Below, in pieces: positions 8,207 to 16,723 of a stretch of DNA of 64,000 nucleotides (position 1 is the first letter of the stretch; each line of letters opens with the position of its first letter). A model generated the notes under the pieces. That model made no database searches. It was given only the letters and a program-made list of their open reading frames with translations, and was not told where the DNA came from. The stretch comes from JAHJDS01 sp964569795 (GTDB lineage: Bacteria; Desulfobacterota; Desulfarculia; Desulfarculales; JAHJDS01). Position numbers and translations under genes: made by a program. The stretch lies in NCBI GenBank assembly GCA_964569795.1, contig CAZMVB010000008.1, forward strand, positions 107,409-171,408, read 5' to 3'.

Positions 8207-8293
8207 TGGTGCCGAAGGGGAGACTCGAACTCCCACGGGCATACACCCACTAGACCCTGAACCTAGCGCGTCTACCAATTCCGCCACTTCGGC
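8207..8293 (-). tRNA. tRNA-Leu (anticodon CAG)
   Basis: An 87-base class II tRNA read on the minus strand. The acceptor stem is GCCGAAG/CTTCGGC-type, the D-loop is GGAATTGGTAGACGC, the anticodon stem-loop CTAGGTTCAGGGTCTAG holds CAG, and there is a long variable arm. The T-loop is GTTCGAG, and CCA is encoded at 8209-8207. It decodes CUG, the dominant Leu codon in this GC-rich window. Its own promoter (8345-8317) and terminator (8198-8173) flank it. Confidence 0.97.
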
Positions 8294-8316
8294 CGACTTG
8301 ATTTTCCTGAAGTCGA

Positions 8317-8345
8317 AGTCTAAGATGTAAAACTTCGGATGTCAA
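8317..8345 (-). promoter_or_regulatory. Promoter of tRNA-Leu
   Basis: Minus strand: TTGACA (8345-8340), 17 bases, TAGACT (8322-8317). The predicted start is about 15-20 bases before the mature tRNA 5' end at 8293. Confidence 0.7.
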
Positions 8346-8389
8346 GCCGTTTGCATCGCCGGCGACACCGGAGGGAGAGAGCCTCGGGC

Positions 8390-9337
8390 ATGACCACCAT
8401 TTTCGGCCTGGAAAACTACCGGACGCCGCCCCGCAACCCGGTGCTGACCATCGGCAACTTCGACGGCGTGCACCGGGGCCACCTCGCCCTGCTCCAAAAA
8501 TGCGTGGACCGGGCCGCCGCCATCGACGGGACCTCCCTGGTCCTGACCTTCGAGCCCCACCCCTTGCGGGTCCTCAGGCCCGACGTCAACCTGCCCCTGA
8601 TTTGCGTCCTGGACCGCAAGCTGGAGCTGATCGAGGCGGCCGGCATCGACCTGACCGTCGTCGCCCAGTTCACCCGGGATTTCGCGGCCATCACCGCCGT
8701 GGACTTCGTCCGAAAAATCCTGGCCCAGAAGCTGGGCATCCGGGAACTGGTGGTCGGGCACGATTACACCTTCGGCCGGGGCCGGGAGGGCGACCTGGCC
8801 TTGCTGGCGGACCTGGGCCCCCGCCACGGGTTCATCGTCCACGAGGTGGGTCCGGTCGAGGTCGAGGGCGAGGTGGTCAGCTCGACCCGGATCAGGGAAA
8901 AAATCCTGGAGGGCGACATCCCCACCGCCAACCGGCTCCTGGGCCGGCAGTACCAGCTCCGGGGACGGGTGGTCAGGGGCCGCGACCGGGGCGGACGCCT
9001 CCTGGGATTTCCCACGGCCAACCTGCGCCCGGCCAACGAACTCCTTCCGCCCATCGGGGTTTACGCCGTGCTGGTCGAGCTGAACGGCGAGATCCGCCAG
9101 GGGGTGACCAACATCGGCACCAATCCCACCTTTGGCGAGGAGGCCCTGTCGGTCGAAACCTATATCCTGGACTTCGAGGGCGAGCTGTACGACCGGGTGA
9201 TCCGGCTGAAATTCTGCCGGCGGTTGCGGGGCCAGATCAAATTCGACGGCGTCGAGGCCCTGGCAGCTCAAATCGCCCGGGACGTGGCCGAGGCCCGCCG
9301 GTGGCTGGATAATGATCACCCGCCCGCCAAAAAGTAG
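8390..9337 (+). CDS. ribF: Bifunctional riboflavin kinase / FAD synthetase
   Basis: A 315-residue protein of typical RibF length. It phosphorylates riboflavin to FMN and adenylylates FMN to FAD. The N-terminal nucleotidyltransferase domain has TIGNFDGVHRGHLALL (HxGH-type) and SSTRIREKILEGDI. The C-terminal kinase domain has GRVVRGRDRGGRLLGFPTANL and GVTNIGTNPTFG. ATG 8390 gives the canonical N-terminus; upstream in-frame codons are basic and poorly placed. The gene sits directly before the complex I operon, whose NuoF (FMN) and fused GltD domain (FAD) need its products, but the nuo genes have their own promoter. Confidence 0.95.
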   Translation: MTTIFGLENYRTPPRNPVLTIGNFDGVHRGHLALLQKCVDRAAAIDGTSLVLTFEPHPLRVLRPDVNLPLICVLDRKLELIEAAGIDLTVVAQFTRDFAAITAVDFVRKILAQKLGIRELVVGHDYTFGRGREGDLALLADLGPRHGFIVHEVGPVEVEGEVVSSTRIREKILEGDIPTANRLLGRQYQLRGRVVRGRDRGGRLLGFPTANLRPANELLPPIGVYAVLVELNGEIRQGVTNIGTNPTFGEEALSVETYILDFEGELYDRVIRLKFCRRLRGQIKFDGVEALAAQIARDVAEARRWLDNDHPPAKK

Positions 9338-9459
9338 TCACAAAATAACTATCTGGCAGTAATTTCAATTTCATAGTAGGTTCCTCGGGTTAAGATGCCG
9401 GGGGTCGGGGAGGTTCGGCCGGCCCTGCTCTGATGCGTTTCAGGGGAACGGTTGAGGGG

Positions 9460-9488
9460 TTGACACGGCCCTACCTACGTGTTAGACA
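9460..9488 (+). promoter_or_regulatory. Sigma70-type promoter of the nuo operon
   Basis: TTGACA (9460-9465), 17 bases, TAGACA (9483-9488). Only one strong match lies in the ribF-nuoA gap. The predicted start near 9495 leaves a leader of about 185 bases before nuoA. Confidence 0.65.
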
Positions 9489-9679
9489 ACAAAAGCTTTT
9501 CGGACAGATGAGTGTCCTCACCGTTGTGGCCTCGTCGCCACGGAGTGACGAGGGCCAGAGGTGTTCTGCACCGGTCGTGATTGCCTGTCCGGTGGTTTTT
9601 TGGGAATCAATCTGAAACGTCTTCCGGTCTCCGGCAAGGCGATGCGGTTTGTGGCGGGAACGGCACAGGGGATGATCCA
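9489..9679 (+). promoter_or_regulatory. Structured 5' leader of the nuo operon
   Basis: The leader holds two candidate RNA hairpins. The first is CCTCGTC/GACGAGG (9530-9536 with 9547-9553). The second is CACCGG/CCGGTG (9569-9574 with 9589-9594), followed by a six-T run (9596-9601), like an intrinsic terminator or attenuator. A small frame of 35 codons (ATG 9508, stop 9615) overlaps both hairpins but lacks a good ribosome site. No known riboswitch class was recognised. The part before the promoter (9338-9459) holds nothing I can name. Confidence 0.4.
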
Positions 9680-10063
9680 GTGACGACGGCTCCGGTGGCA
9701 ACGGCCTTGAACGAGTGGGTCTATGTCCTCATCTTCCTGACCGTGGCCGCCGGGTTCGCCATCGCGCCGGTCATCCTGTCCTATCTTCTGGCGCCCCGCC
9801 AGCCGGCGCCGCTCCGCGACGAGATCTATGAATCGGGCATGGCGCCCCTGAGTCCGGCCTGGATCCAGTTCGGGGCGGCCTACTACCTGTTCGCCCTGAT
9901 CTTCCTGGCCTTTGACGTGGACGTCCTGTATCTGTTCCCGGTGGCGGTGGCCTATGATCAGGGCTTTGCCTGGCGGGACCTGCTCGAGATCTTCATCTTC
10001 CTGGCCATCTTGGGTCTGGCCATTGTTTACGCCTGGCGTAAAGGGGTGTTCAAGTGGAAATGA
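9680..10063 (+). CDS. nuoA: NADH-quinone oxidoreductase subunit A
   Basis: A 127-residue membrane subunit of complex I with three transmembrane helices (about 12-35, 65-87, 96-117). The conserved loop YESGMAPLSPAWIQFGAAYY leads into the LIFLAFDVDVLYLFP helix, whose acidic residues are conserved in NuoA. GTG 9680 is chosen over an upstream in-frame start at 9581: AGGGGATG lies just before it and the extra 33 residues do not fit the family. It opens the nuo operon, and its stop overlaps the nuoB start by four bases (ATGA). It forms part of the quinone-cavity and proton path with NuoH, J and K. Confidence 0.95.
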   Translation: MTTAPVATALNEWVYVLIFLTVAAGFAIAPVILSYLLAPRQPAPLRDEIYESGMAPLSPAWIQFGAAYYLFALIFLAFDVDVLYLFPVAVAYDQGFAWRDLLEIFIFLAILGLAIVYAWRKGVFKWK

Positions 10064-10644
10064 ATCCCGGCCGACGGCCGGGCGGGGGGGGAGATCCGAG
10101 GCTGGATCGACCCGAGACCCCGCTGGTCCGGTTCGGCGTGGTCGAGGACATCTTCAACATCTGCCGGGCGGCGTCCCTGTGGCCCCTGGGCTTCGGCATC
10201 GCCTGCTGCGCCATCGAGATGATGGCCACGTCCATGAGCCGGTACGACACCGACCGGTTCGGGATCTTCTTCCGGGGCACGCCCCGTCAGGCCGACCTGA
10301 TGATCGTCGCCGGGACCATCGCCAAGAAATTCGCCCCGTCCATCCGGCGCCTCTACGAGCAGATGCCGGCCCCGAAATGGGTCCTCGCCATGGGCAACTG
10401 CGCCATCTCGGGCGGTCCGTTCGCCTATGACGGCCAGTACGCCATCGTTGACGGGGCCGACAAGTTCCTGCCGGTGGACATCTACATTCCCGGCTGCCCC
10501 CCCCGTCCCGAGGCCCTGCTGACCGGCTTCTTCGAGCTCCAGGAAAAGATCACGGAGAAGATCAAGCCGCCCTTCAACTACTTCGGGCCCAAGTACGATC
10601 GGATCGCCAAACACGTCAAAGTGGTCGAGCCTCGTGATCTCTGA
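10060..10644 (+). CDS. nuoB: NADH-quinone oxidoreductase subunit B
   Basis: A 194-residue peripheral-arm subunit carrying the terminal N2 [4Fe-4S] cluster that reduces quinone. The ligands are visible as GIACCAIEM (C49, C50), GNCAISGG (C114) and YIPGCPPRP (C146). The start ATG 10060 overlaps the nuoA stop (ATGA); a GTG six bases earlier is possible. The C-terminal extension beyond about 155 is basic. It contacts NuoD and NuoH at the quinone pocket. The gene overlaps nuoC. Confidence 0.97.
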   Translation: MNPGRRPGGGGDPRLDRPETPLVRFGVVEDIFNICRAASLWPLGFGIACCAIEMMATSMSRYDTDRFGIFFRGTPRQADLMIVAGTIAKKFAPSIRRLYEQMPAPKWVLAMGNCAISGGPFAYDGQYAIVDGADKFLPVDIYIPGCPPRPEALLTGFFELQEKITEKIKPPFNYFGPKYDRIAKHVKVVEPRDL

Positions 10645-11131
10645 ACTGATGAACAAACTCGTCGGGTCGGTGCCCGCCCGGAGCGTGACCGAGAGCGACT
10701 TTTCGCGGACGGGGGTCCACGTCAAGGTCGTCCTGGCCCCCGACCAGATCGAGGGCCTGGCCCGGTTCCTCAAGGCCGAGGGCTTTGCCCTGGCCTGCCT
10801 GAGCGGGGTCGATTTCTCGTCCGGGACGGACCTGGTCTATCACTTCAACCGCCACGACAAGCCCCTCCGGGTGGGGGTCCACCTGCCCCTGGAGCGCGGC
10901 CAGGCGGTCCGGAGCGTGAGCGACCTCTACGAGTCGGCCAACTGGTTCGAGCGGGAGATCTGGGAGATGTACGGGGTCGTCTTCGAGGGGCACCCCAACC
11001 TGACCTGGCTGCTCTTGCCCGAGGGGGCGGACTATCACCCCCTGCGCAAGGACTTCGGCAAGGTCGGCGGCGTGGTTGAGTCCCCGGCCGATATCGGCCT
11101 GGTCCCGGGCCCGCGGGGGGCCGGCTCATGA
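10634..11131 (+). CDS. nuoC: NADH-quinone oxidoreductase subunit C
   Basis: A 165-residue subunit homologous to the mitochondrial 30-kDa protein. Family signatures are LYESANWFEREIWEMYGVVF and HPNLTWLLLPEGADYHPLRKDF near the C-terminus. It is separate from NuoD here, unlike the NuoCD fusion of enterobacteria. GTG 10634 overlaps the nuoB stop by 11 bases; ATG 10649 is an alternative. It stabilises the connecting module between the Fe-S chain and the membrane arm. It overlaps nuoD by four bases. Confidence 0.95.
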   Translation: MISELMNKLVGSVPARSVTESDFSRTGVHVKVVLAPDQIEGLARFLKAEGFALACLSGVDFSSGTDLVYHFNRHDKPLRVGVHLPLERGQAVRSVSDLYESANWFEREIWEMYGVVFEGHPNLTWLLLPEGADYHPLRKDFGKVGGVVESPADIGLVPGPRGAGS

Positions 11132-12267
11132 GCCCCTGGCGCGGGAAAAGCGACTTCTACGACGACTCGACGCTGACGGCCGAGACCTTTGACCTGAACC
11201 TGGGCCCCCAGCACCCGGCCACCCACGGCGTGTTCCGGCTGGTGATCACCCTGGACGGGGAGATCGTCCGCCGGGTGGAGCCCTTCATGGGCTACGCCCA
11301 CCGGGGCCAGGAGAAGATGGGCGAGAACCGGACCTACGCCCAGTGGCTGCCCAACACCTCCCGGCTGGACTACCTGTCCGGCATGATCTTCAACCACGGC
11401 TATTGCGAGGCCGTGGAAAAGCTGTGCGGCTTCGAGGTCCCGCCCCGGGCCCAGTACCTCCGGGTCATCACCGACGAGTTCAACCGGCTGGCCTCGCACC
11501 TGATGTGGTTCGGCAACTACCTGATGGAACTGGGGGCCTTCACCCCGTTCTTGTACTGCTGGGACGACCGGGAATACATCCTCGACCTGCTCGACTCGCT
11601 GACCGGCTCGCGGCTGACCTACAACTATAACCGGTTCGGCGGGGTGCGCAACGACATCCCGGCCGGGTTCCGGCGCAAGGCCCGGAAGTTCGTCGAGCGG
11701 CTGCGGAAACGGTTCCCGGACTACCACGAGCTGTGCACCAAGAACGTCATCTTCCGGCACCGGGTTGACGGCGTCGGGGTCATCTCCCGGGAACTGGCGA
11801 TCAACGCCGCGGCCACCGGTCCGACCCTGCGCGGCTCGGGGGTCGAGTACGATCTGAGGAAGTACGCCCCCTATGCCGCCTACGACCAGTTCGATTTCAT
11901 CATTCCCCACTTCCCCGAGGGCGACGCCCTGGCCCGGTACAACGTCCGCCTCGAGGAGATGGTCCAGAGCCTGAACATCCTCGAGCAGGCCCTGGCCGGC
12001 CTGCCCGAGGGCCCCTTCTGGATCAAGACCCCCCGCAAGATCAAACCGCCCCCGGGCGAGATCTACCTGGCCGTCGAATCGGCCCGGGGCGAGGCCGGGT
12101 TCTACCTGGTCAGCGACGGATCGGAAATCCCCTACCGGATCAAGGTCCGTTCGCCGTCGCTCAGTAACGTCTATCTGACCGTCCACGTGGTGCCCGGGCA
12201 CTTCGTCGCCGACCTGGTGGCCATCCTGGGCAGCATCGACATCCTCGTACCGGAGATCGACCGCTGA
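11128..12267 (+). CDS. nuoD: NADH-quinone oxidoreductase subunit D
   Basis: A 379-residue 49-kDa-type subunit that forms most of the quinone-binding site with NuoB. It is clear from LNLGPQHPATHGVFRLV near residue 25, which includes the catalytic-site His, EKMGENRTYAQWLPNTSRLDY, the FGNYLMELGA region, and the C-terminal DLVAILGSIDILVPEIDR typical of the [NiFe]-hydrogenase-derived fold with its metal Cys lost. The length is normal. The ATGA overlap with nuoC and one-base overlap with nuoH (TGATG) indicate translational coupling. Confidence 0.98.
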   Translation: MSPWRGKSDFYDDSTLTAETFDLNLGPQHPATHGVFRLVITLDGEIVRRVEPFMGYAHRGQEKMGENRTYAQWLPNTSRLDYLSGMIFNHGYCEAVEKLCGFEVPPRAQYLRVITDEFNRLASHLMWFGNYLMELGAFTPFLYCWDDREYILDLLDSLTGSRLTYNYNRFGGVRNDIPAGFRRKARKFVERLRKRFPDYHELCTKNVIFRHRVDGVGVISRELAINAAATGPTLRGSGVEYDLRKYAPYAAYDQFDFIIPHFPEGDALARYNVRLEEMVQSLNILEQALAGLPEGPFWIKTPRKIKPPPGEIYLAVESARGEAGFYLVSDGSEIPYRIKVRSPSLSNVYLTVHVVPGHFVADLVAILGSIDILVPEIDR

Positions 12268-13283
12268 TGCAGATCGCCTTCGACCAGGGCCTGGCTCACC
12301 TCCTCAGTCCGATCGTTGACTGGTTGGGGTCCGACCTGTTCGCCGTCATCTTCGGCCTGGTGCTGGTCCTGATCTTCATCCAGATCAACGCCCTGCTCCT
12401 GGTCTGGGTCGAGCGCAAGCTGGCCGGTCACTTCCAGCTCCGGCCCGGTCCCAAGGAGCACGGTCCCTTCGGACTGCTCCAGACCATCGCCGACGGCATC
12501 AAGCTGCTGACCAAGGAACTCATCCGGCCCCGCTCGGTGGACTGGCCCATTTACGCCCTCTCGCCGATCCTGATCCTGCTGCCGGCCCTGGTGGCCTTCA
12601 TCGTCCTGCCCTTCGGGCCGCTGATGATCGTCAAGGACATGAACATCGGCTTCCTGCTGATCTTCGCCTTCGGCTCGCTGACGGTCCTGTCGCTTTTGAT
12701 GGGCGGGTTCGCCTCGAACAACAAGTACGCGCTCCTGGGGGCCTTCCGGAGCGTGTCCCAGATCGTGGCCTACGAGATTCCGCTGGTCCTGGCCGCCCTG
12801 AACGTGGTCCTGATGAGCGGCACCCTGAGCATGACCGGCATCGTGAACGCCCAGCAGGGCGGCCTGTGGAACGTCGTCTTTCAGCCCGTGGCGGCCCTGG
12901 TCTTCTTCATCTGCGCCCTGGCCGAGACCAACCGGGCCCCCTTTGACATCCCCGAGGCGGAGAGCGAACTGATCGCCGGGTTCCACACCGAGTACCCCGG
13001 CATGCGCTTCGGCCTGTTCTTCCTGGCCGAGTACTCCAACATGTTCATCGTCAGCGCCGTGGCGGTGACCCTGTTCTTCGGCGGCTGGCGGGGGCCGGTC
13101 CTTCCCGGCTTCATCTGGTTTTTAATCAAGACCTATCTCCTGATCTTCGTCATGATGTGGGCCCGGTGGACCTTCCCCCGGCTCAGGTTCGATCAGTTGA
13201 TGACCTTGGCCTGGAAGCTCCTGATTCCGGTGGCCATGATCAACGTGGTGGTTACGGCGGTGGTCATCAAGTTGGTGAGGTAA
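12267..13283 (+). CDS. nuoH: NADH-quinone oxidoreductase subunit H
   Basis: A 338-residue membrane subunit with about eight helices. It is the only membrane subunit that contacts quinone, linking the Q site to the proton channels. Signatures: VWVERKLAGHFQLRPGPKEHGPFGLLQTIADGIKL is split here as VERKLAGHFQLRPGP and GLLQTIADGIKLLTKE, with FDIPEAESELIAGFHTEYPG in the acidic loop. The start at 12267 shares a base with the nuoD stop. nuoI follows with no gap. Confidence 0.97.
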   Translation: MQIAFDQGLAHLLSPIVDWLGSDLFAVIFGLVLVLIFIQINALLLVWVERKLAGHFQLRPGPKEHGPFGLLQTIADGIKLLTKELIRPRSVDWPIYALSPILILLPALVAFIVLPFGPLMIVKDMNIGFLLIFAFGSLTVLSLLMGGFASNNKYALLGAFRSVSQIVAYEIPLVLAALNVVLMSGTLSMTGIVNAQQGGLWNVVFQPVAALVFFICALAETNRAPFDIPEAESELIAGFHTEYPGMRFGLFFLAEYSNMFIVSAVAVTLFFGGWRGPVLPGFIWFLIKTYLLIFVMMWARWTFPRLRFDQLMTLAWKLLIPVAMINVVVTAVVIKLVR

Positions 13284-13721
13284 ATGGGTTTGTGGCGTGA
13301 CATAGTGGTCGGCGGCTGGAGCCTGATCGCCGGCCTGGGGGTGACCATCAAGCGGCTGTTCAAGCCGGTCATCACCCTCCAGTACCCCCGGTACAAGACG
13401 ACCATGTTCGACAACTTCCGGGGGCACATCGAACTGGCGCACGATCCCCACCACGGCGGCCTGCTGTGCGTCGCCTGCGGGACCTGCGTCCGGGAGTGCC
13501 CCTCGAAGCTGATCCTGGTCCAGGGGATGAAGGACCACGTCATGAACCGGAAACGGGCCACCCATTACGTCATCGACTTCACCCGCTGCTCCCTGTGCGG
13601 CTTGTGCGTGGACGCCTGCCCGGTGGGGGCGATCACCTTTTCCAAGGAATTTGAACTGGCCTCGCGGTCCCGCTGGGACGGCGTCATCGACCTGGTGGCC
13701 AGATTCGAGGAACAGGCATGA
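13284..13721 (+). CDS. nuoI: NADH-quinone oxidoreductase subunit I
   Basis: A 145-residue ferredoxin-like subunit holding two [4Fe-4S] clusters (N6a and N6b). The ligands are CVACGTCVREC (C62, C65, C68, C72) and CSLCGLCVDAC (C102, C105, C108, C112), each followed by Pro. The N-terminal amphipathic helix (WSLIAGLGVTIKRLFKPV) anchors it at the membrane next to NuoH, as in other organisms. The gene begins at the base after the nuoH stop, and its stop overlaps nuoJ by four bases. Confidence 0.97.
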   Translation: MGLWRDIVVGGWSLIAGLGVTIKRLFKPVITLQYPRYKTTMFDNFRGHIELAHDPHHGGLLCVACGTCVRECPSKLILVQGMKDHVMNRKRATHYVIDFTRCSLCGLCVDACPVGAITFSKEFELASRSRWDGVIDLVARFEEQA

Positions 13722-14362
13722 TTGGGGCGCCATCCCATCTGATCTGTCTGGCCGGGGCGGCCTCGCTCCAGGACCTTTTGCCGACGACCCTGCTGGCCAA
13801 GTTCACCTTCTGGGCCGTGGTCGGGGTGACGCTGCTGGGCGCCTTTCTGGCCGTGGGCCTCAGGAACATCTTCCACAACGTCCTGGGGCTGGCCCTGGCC
13901 CTGTTCGGCGTGGCCGGGATCTTCGTCTATCTGGGCGGCCCCTTCGTGGCGGTCATGGAGATCCTGATCTACGTCGGGGCGATCTGCATCGCCATCGTCT
14001 TCGCCATCATGCTCGGCCGGCCGCTCTATCTCGGCGGGGCGCCCCGCCACTTCCTGAAGACCGTCCTCACCCTGGCCGTGGCCGGGGTGGTCTTCGTCGC
14101 CCTGGTGACCCTGATCCTCAAGACCACCTGGTCGCCGGCCCCGGTGCTGGCCCTGACCGAGCCCCTGACCTTCTGGGGACTGCCCTCGGTCGGCTGGGAC
14201 GTGGCGACCATCGGCCGGTCCCTCATGACCAGCTACGCCCTGGTCTTCGAACTCATTTCGGTGGTGCTGCTGGTGGCCATCATCGGCGCCGTGCTCACCG
14301 CCCAGCGCTACTACAAGCGCGGCTCGGGCGGGGACGAGCCCGACGGAGCGGGTAAGCCATGA
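13718..14362 (+). CDS. nuoJ: NADH-quinone oxidoreductase subunit J
   Basis: A 214-residue membrane subunit with five helices. The conserved third helix, DVYLGGPFVAVMEILIYVGAI-like (here VYLGGPFVAVMEILIYVGAI, about 69-88), carries the pi-bulge involved in gating. The N-terminus has extra hydrophobic residues before helix 1. Length and position between nuoI and nuoK fit. ATGA overlaps on both sides give tight coupling. Confidence 0.95.
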   Translation: MIGAPSHLICLAGAASLQDLLPTTLLAKFTFWAVVGVTLLGAFLAVGLRNIFHNVLGLALALFGVAGIFVYLGGPFVAVMEILIYVGAICIAIVFAIMLGRPLYLGGAPRHFLKTVLTLAVAGVVFVALVTLILKTTWSPAPVLALTEPLTFWGLPSVGWDVATIGRSLMTSYALVFELISVVLLVAIIGAVLTAQRYYKRGSGGDEPDGAGKP

Positions 14363-14667
14363 ACAGTCTAAACGTCTATCTCATCCTGGCCGCGGGCCTG
14401 TTCGCCTGCGGGCTGTTCGGGCTGATGAGGCGGCGGACCCTGATCGGCATGCTCATCTCCATCGAGCTGATGCTCAACGGGGCCGGGATCAACTTCATGG
14501 CCTTCAACCGCTTCACCGCGCCCAGTCCCGAGGTGGGCCAGATCTTCACCCTGTTCATCATGGGCATCGCCGCCGCCGAGGCGGCCATCGCCCTGGGGAT
14601 CATCGTCGCCGTCTATCGACGCTTCAAGGCGATCAACATCGAGCGGGCCTCTAGGTTGGAGCACTGA
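14359..14667 (+). CDS. nuoK: NADH-quinone oxidoreductase subunit K
   Basis: A 102-residue three-helix MrpC-like subunit of normal size. The signature LIGMLISIELMLNGAGINFM contains the conserved membrane Glu (about E36), and a second acidic residue in AAAEAAIALGIIVAVYR belongs to the central hydrophilic axis that carries protons. It overlaps nuoJ by four bases and is one base from nuoL. Confidence 0.97.
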   Translation: MNSLNVYLILAAGLFACGLFGLMRRRTLIGMLISIELMLNGAGINFMAFNRFTAPSPEVGQIFTLFIMGIAAAEAAIALGIIVAVYRRFKAINIERASRLEH

Positions 14668-14668
14668 C

Positions 14669-16714
14669 GTGCCGAGCGACTTCTTCGTCAACCCCAATAT
14701 CGCCCTGGCGTTCATCTGCGTCGCCCTGCCGGTGATCAGTTTCGGGCTGATCATGCTTATCTTCCGGTACTGGCCCAAGCTCAGCCTGGCCGTCAGTCTG
14801 GTCTGCTCGACGGTGCCCCTGATCCTGTCCATCTATCTCCTGGCGGCCAACTGGCACCTGTCGGCCCCCATCGAGGCGACCACCTTCTGGCTCTTCTCCA
14901 GCCACCTCAAGGTCCCCTTCGGGATCTACCTCGACCCGCTGTCCCTGCTGATGCTGTGCATCGTCTGCGTCATTTCCTGGCTGATCCAGGTCTATTCCAT
15001 CGGCTACATGCAGGGCGACCCCGGGTTTTCGCGCTACTACGCCTGCCTGTCCCTGTTCGCCTGGGCGATGATCACCATGGTCGTCTCCAACAACATGCTC
15101 CAGTTCTACATCTTCTGGGAGCTGGTCGGCCTGGCCTCCTACCTGCTGATCGGCTTCTGGTACCAAAAACCCGAGGCGGCCGTGGCCGGCAAGAAGGCCT
15201 TCGTCGTCACCCGCTTCGGCGACATCGGGTTTTTCCTGGGGATCATCGTCCTGTTCCTCCACGTGGGCAACCTGTTCATCGGCCAGTTGATCCACCCGGT
15301 GGGGGTCGAGGGCCAGCTGGTCTTCGGCCAGTGGGTGGGGAACCTGTTCGCCCTCGATCTGCACCTGGCCGCCGACCTCAAGGTGATGACCCCGGCCCTG
15401 GTGACCATCAGTTCCCTGCTCATCTTCTGCGGGGTGATCGGCAAGTCGGCCCAGTTCCCGCTGATGACCTGGCTGCCCGACGCCATGGAGGGTCCGACCC
15501 CGGTCTCGGCCCTGTTGCACTCGGCGACCATGGTCGCCGCCGGCGTGTACATGTTCGCCCGGATCTTCCCCTTCTTCGCCGCCTCGGACACGGCGATGCT
15601 CGTCGCCCTGTCCATCGGCACGGTGACCATGATCATGTCCTCGACCATGGCCTTGAACGCCCGGGACCTGAAACAGGTCTGGGCCTACTCGACGGTCAGC
15701 CAGCTCGGATTCATGGTCATGGCCCTGGCCGCCGGGGGATACTTCGCCGGGGTCTTCCACCTGACGACCCACGCCGGCTTCAAGGCGATGCTCTTCTTGT
15801 CCTCGGGCGTGTTCATCCACGTCTTTCACACCAACGACATGTTCGAGATCTCGGCCGGCGAAGGCCGTCGGAACTGGATCGCCATGGTGGCCATGACCAT
15901 CGGCGCCCTGGCCCTGTCGGGCGTGTTCCCCTTCTCCGGGTTCTTCAGCAAGGAAGCGATCATGGCGGTCCTGGCCAAGCGGGGCGTGATCTGGCTCATC
16001 GCCGGCCTGCTGGGGGCCTTCCTGACCGCCTACTACGCCTTCCGGCTGATCTTCATCATGTGGTTCCCCAGGGGGGACCGGGTCGGTCCGGAGTGGCTCC
16101 ACGCCGGCCGCGACACCGATGACGCCACCCAGGCCGCCGACCAGGGTCACGACAAGGGCCACGGCGGTCAGGAGATGCACCACGGCGGCGCCGGGGTGAT
16201 GAATTTCGCCCTGATCGTGCTGTCCCTGGTGGCGCTGTTCCTGGGATTTTTCGAGGGTCCGATCCACCACTTCCTGGGCGATTCGTTCGTCCCCGGGGCC
16301 GCGGTCGGCCACGGGGCCGAGGCCCACGGCGGCGGCCACCTGTGGCTGCTGATTGTGGCCCTGACCGCGGCCTTCGCCGGTATCCTGCTGGCCTACTGGG
16401 AGTGGGGCCGCAAGAACGCGGCGCGCAAGGGGTTCATCGAATACGTCCCGGCCCTGGCCTCGTTCTTCGACCGGCGGTGGCTGTTGGACGACTTCTGGCG
16501 CGGCGTGTTGGACCGGCTGATCTACGGCACCTTCTCGCGCCTGTTCACTATCAACGACCGCCGGGTCATCGACGGCGGCGTGGACGCCGTGGCCCAGGCG
16601 ACCATCGGCGGCGGATGGCTGCTGCGCCGGGTCCAGTCGGCCCAGCTCCAGCGCAACCTGATGTTGGCCTTCGTCGTCGTGGCCGCTCTCGGCCTGATCC
16701 TGGTGCTGTTTTAG
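14669..16714 (+). CDS. nuoL: NADH-quinone oxidoreductase subunit L
   Basis: A 681-residue antiporter-like subunit at the tip of the membrane arm. It starts at GTG 14669. It has the MrpA-type core: FYIFWELVGLASYLLIGFWY, KSAQFPLMTWLPDAMEGPTP with its conserved Lys, and LLHSATMVAAGVYM. The long C-terminal lateral helix and an extra helix fit NuoL. The loop after about residue 480 is unusually His-rich (H494, H498, H504, H505, then GHGAEAHGGGH near 545-555). Expected role: proton translocation driven by the Q site. Confidence 0.97.
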   Translation: MPSDFFVNPNIALAFICVALPVISFGLIMLIFRYWPKLSLAVSLVCSTVPLILSIYLLAANWHLSAPIEATTFWLFSSHLKVPFGIYLDPLSLLMLCIVCVISWLIQVYSIGYMQGDPGFSRYYACLSLFAWAMITMVVSNNMLQFYIFWELVGLASYLLIGFWYQKPEAAVAGKKAFVVTRFGDIGFFLGIIVLFLHVGNLFIGQLIHPVGVEGQLVFGQWVGNLFALDLHLAADLKVMTPALVTISSLLIFCGVIGKSAQFPLMTWLPDAMEGPTPVSALLHSATMVAAGVYMFARIFPFFAASDTAMLVALSIGTVTMIMSSTMALNARDLKQVWAYSTVSQLGFMVMALAAGGYFAGVFHLTTHAGFKAMLFLSSGVFIHVFHTNDMFEISAGEGRRNWIAMVAMTIGALALSGVFPFSGFFSKEAIMAVLAKRGVIWLIAGLLGAFLTAYYAFRLIFIMWFPRGDRVGPEWLHAGRDTDDATQAADQGHDKGHGGQEMHHGGAGVMNFALIVLSLVALFLGFFEGPIHHFLGDSFVPGAAVGHGAEAHGGGHLWLLIVALTAAFAGILLAYWEWGRKNAARKGFIEYVPALASFFDRRWLLDDFWRGVLDRLIYGTFSRLFTINDRRVIDGGVDAVAQATIGGGWLLRRVQSAQLQRNLMLAFVVVAALGLILVLF

Positions 16715-16723
16715 GGCAAGCCC

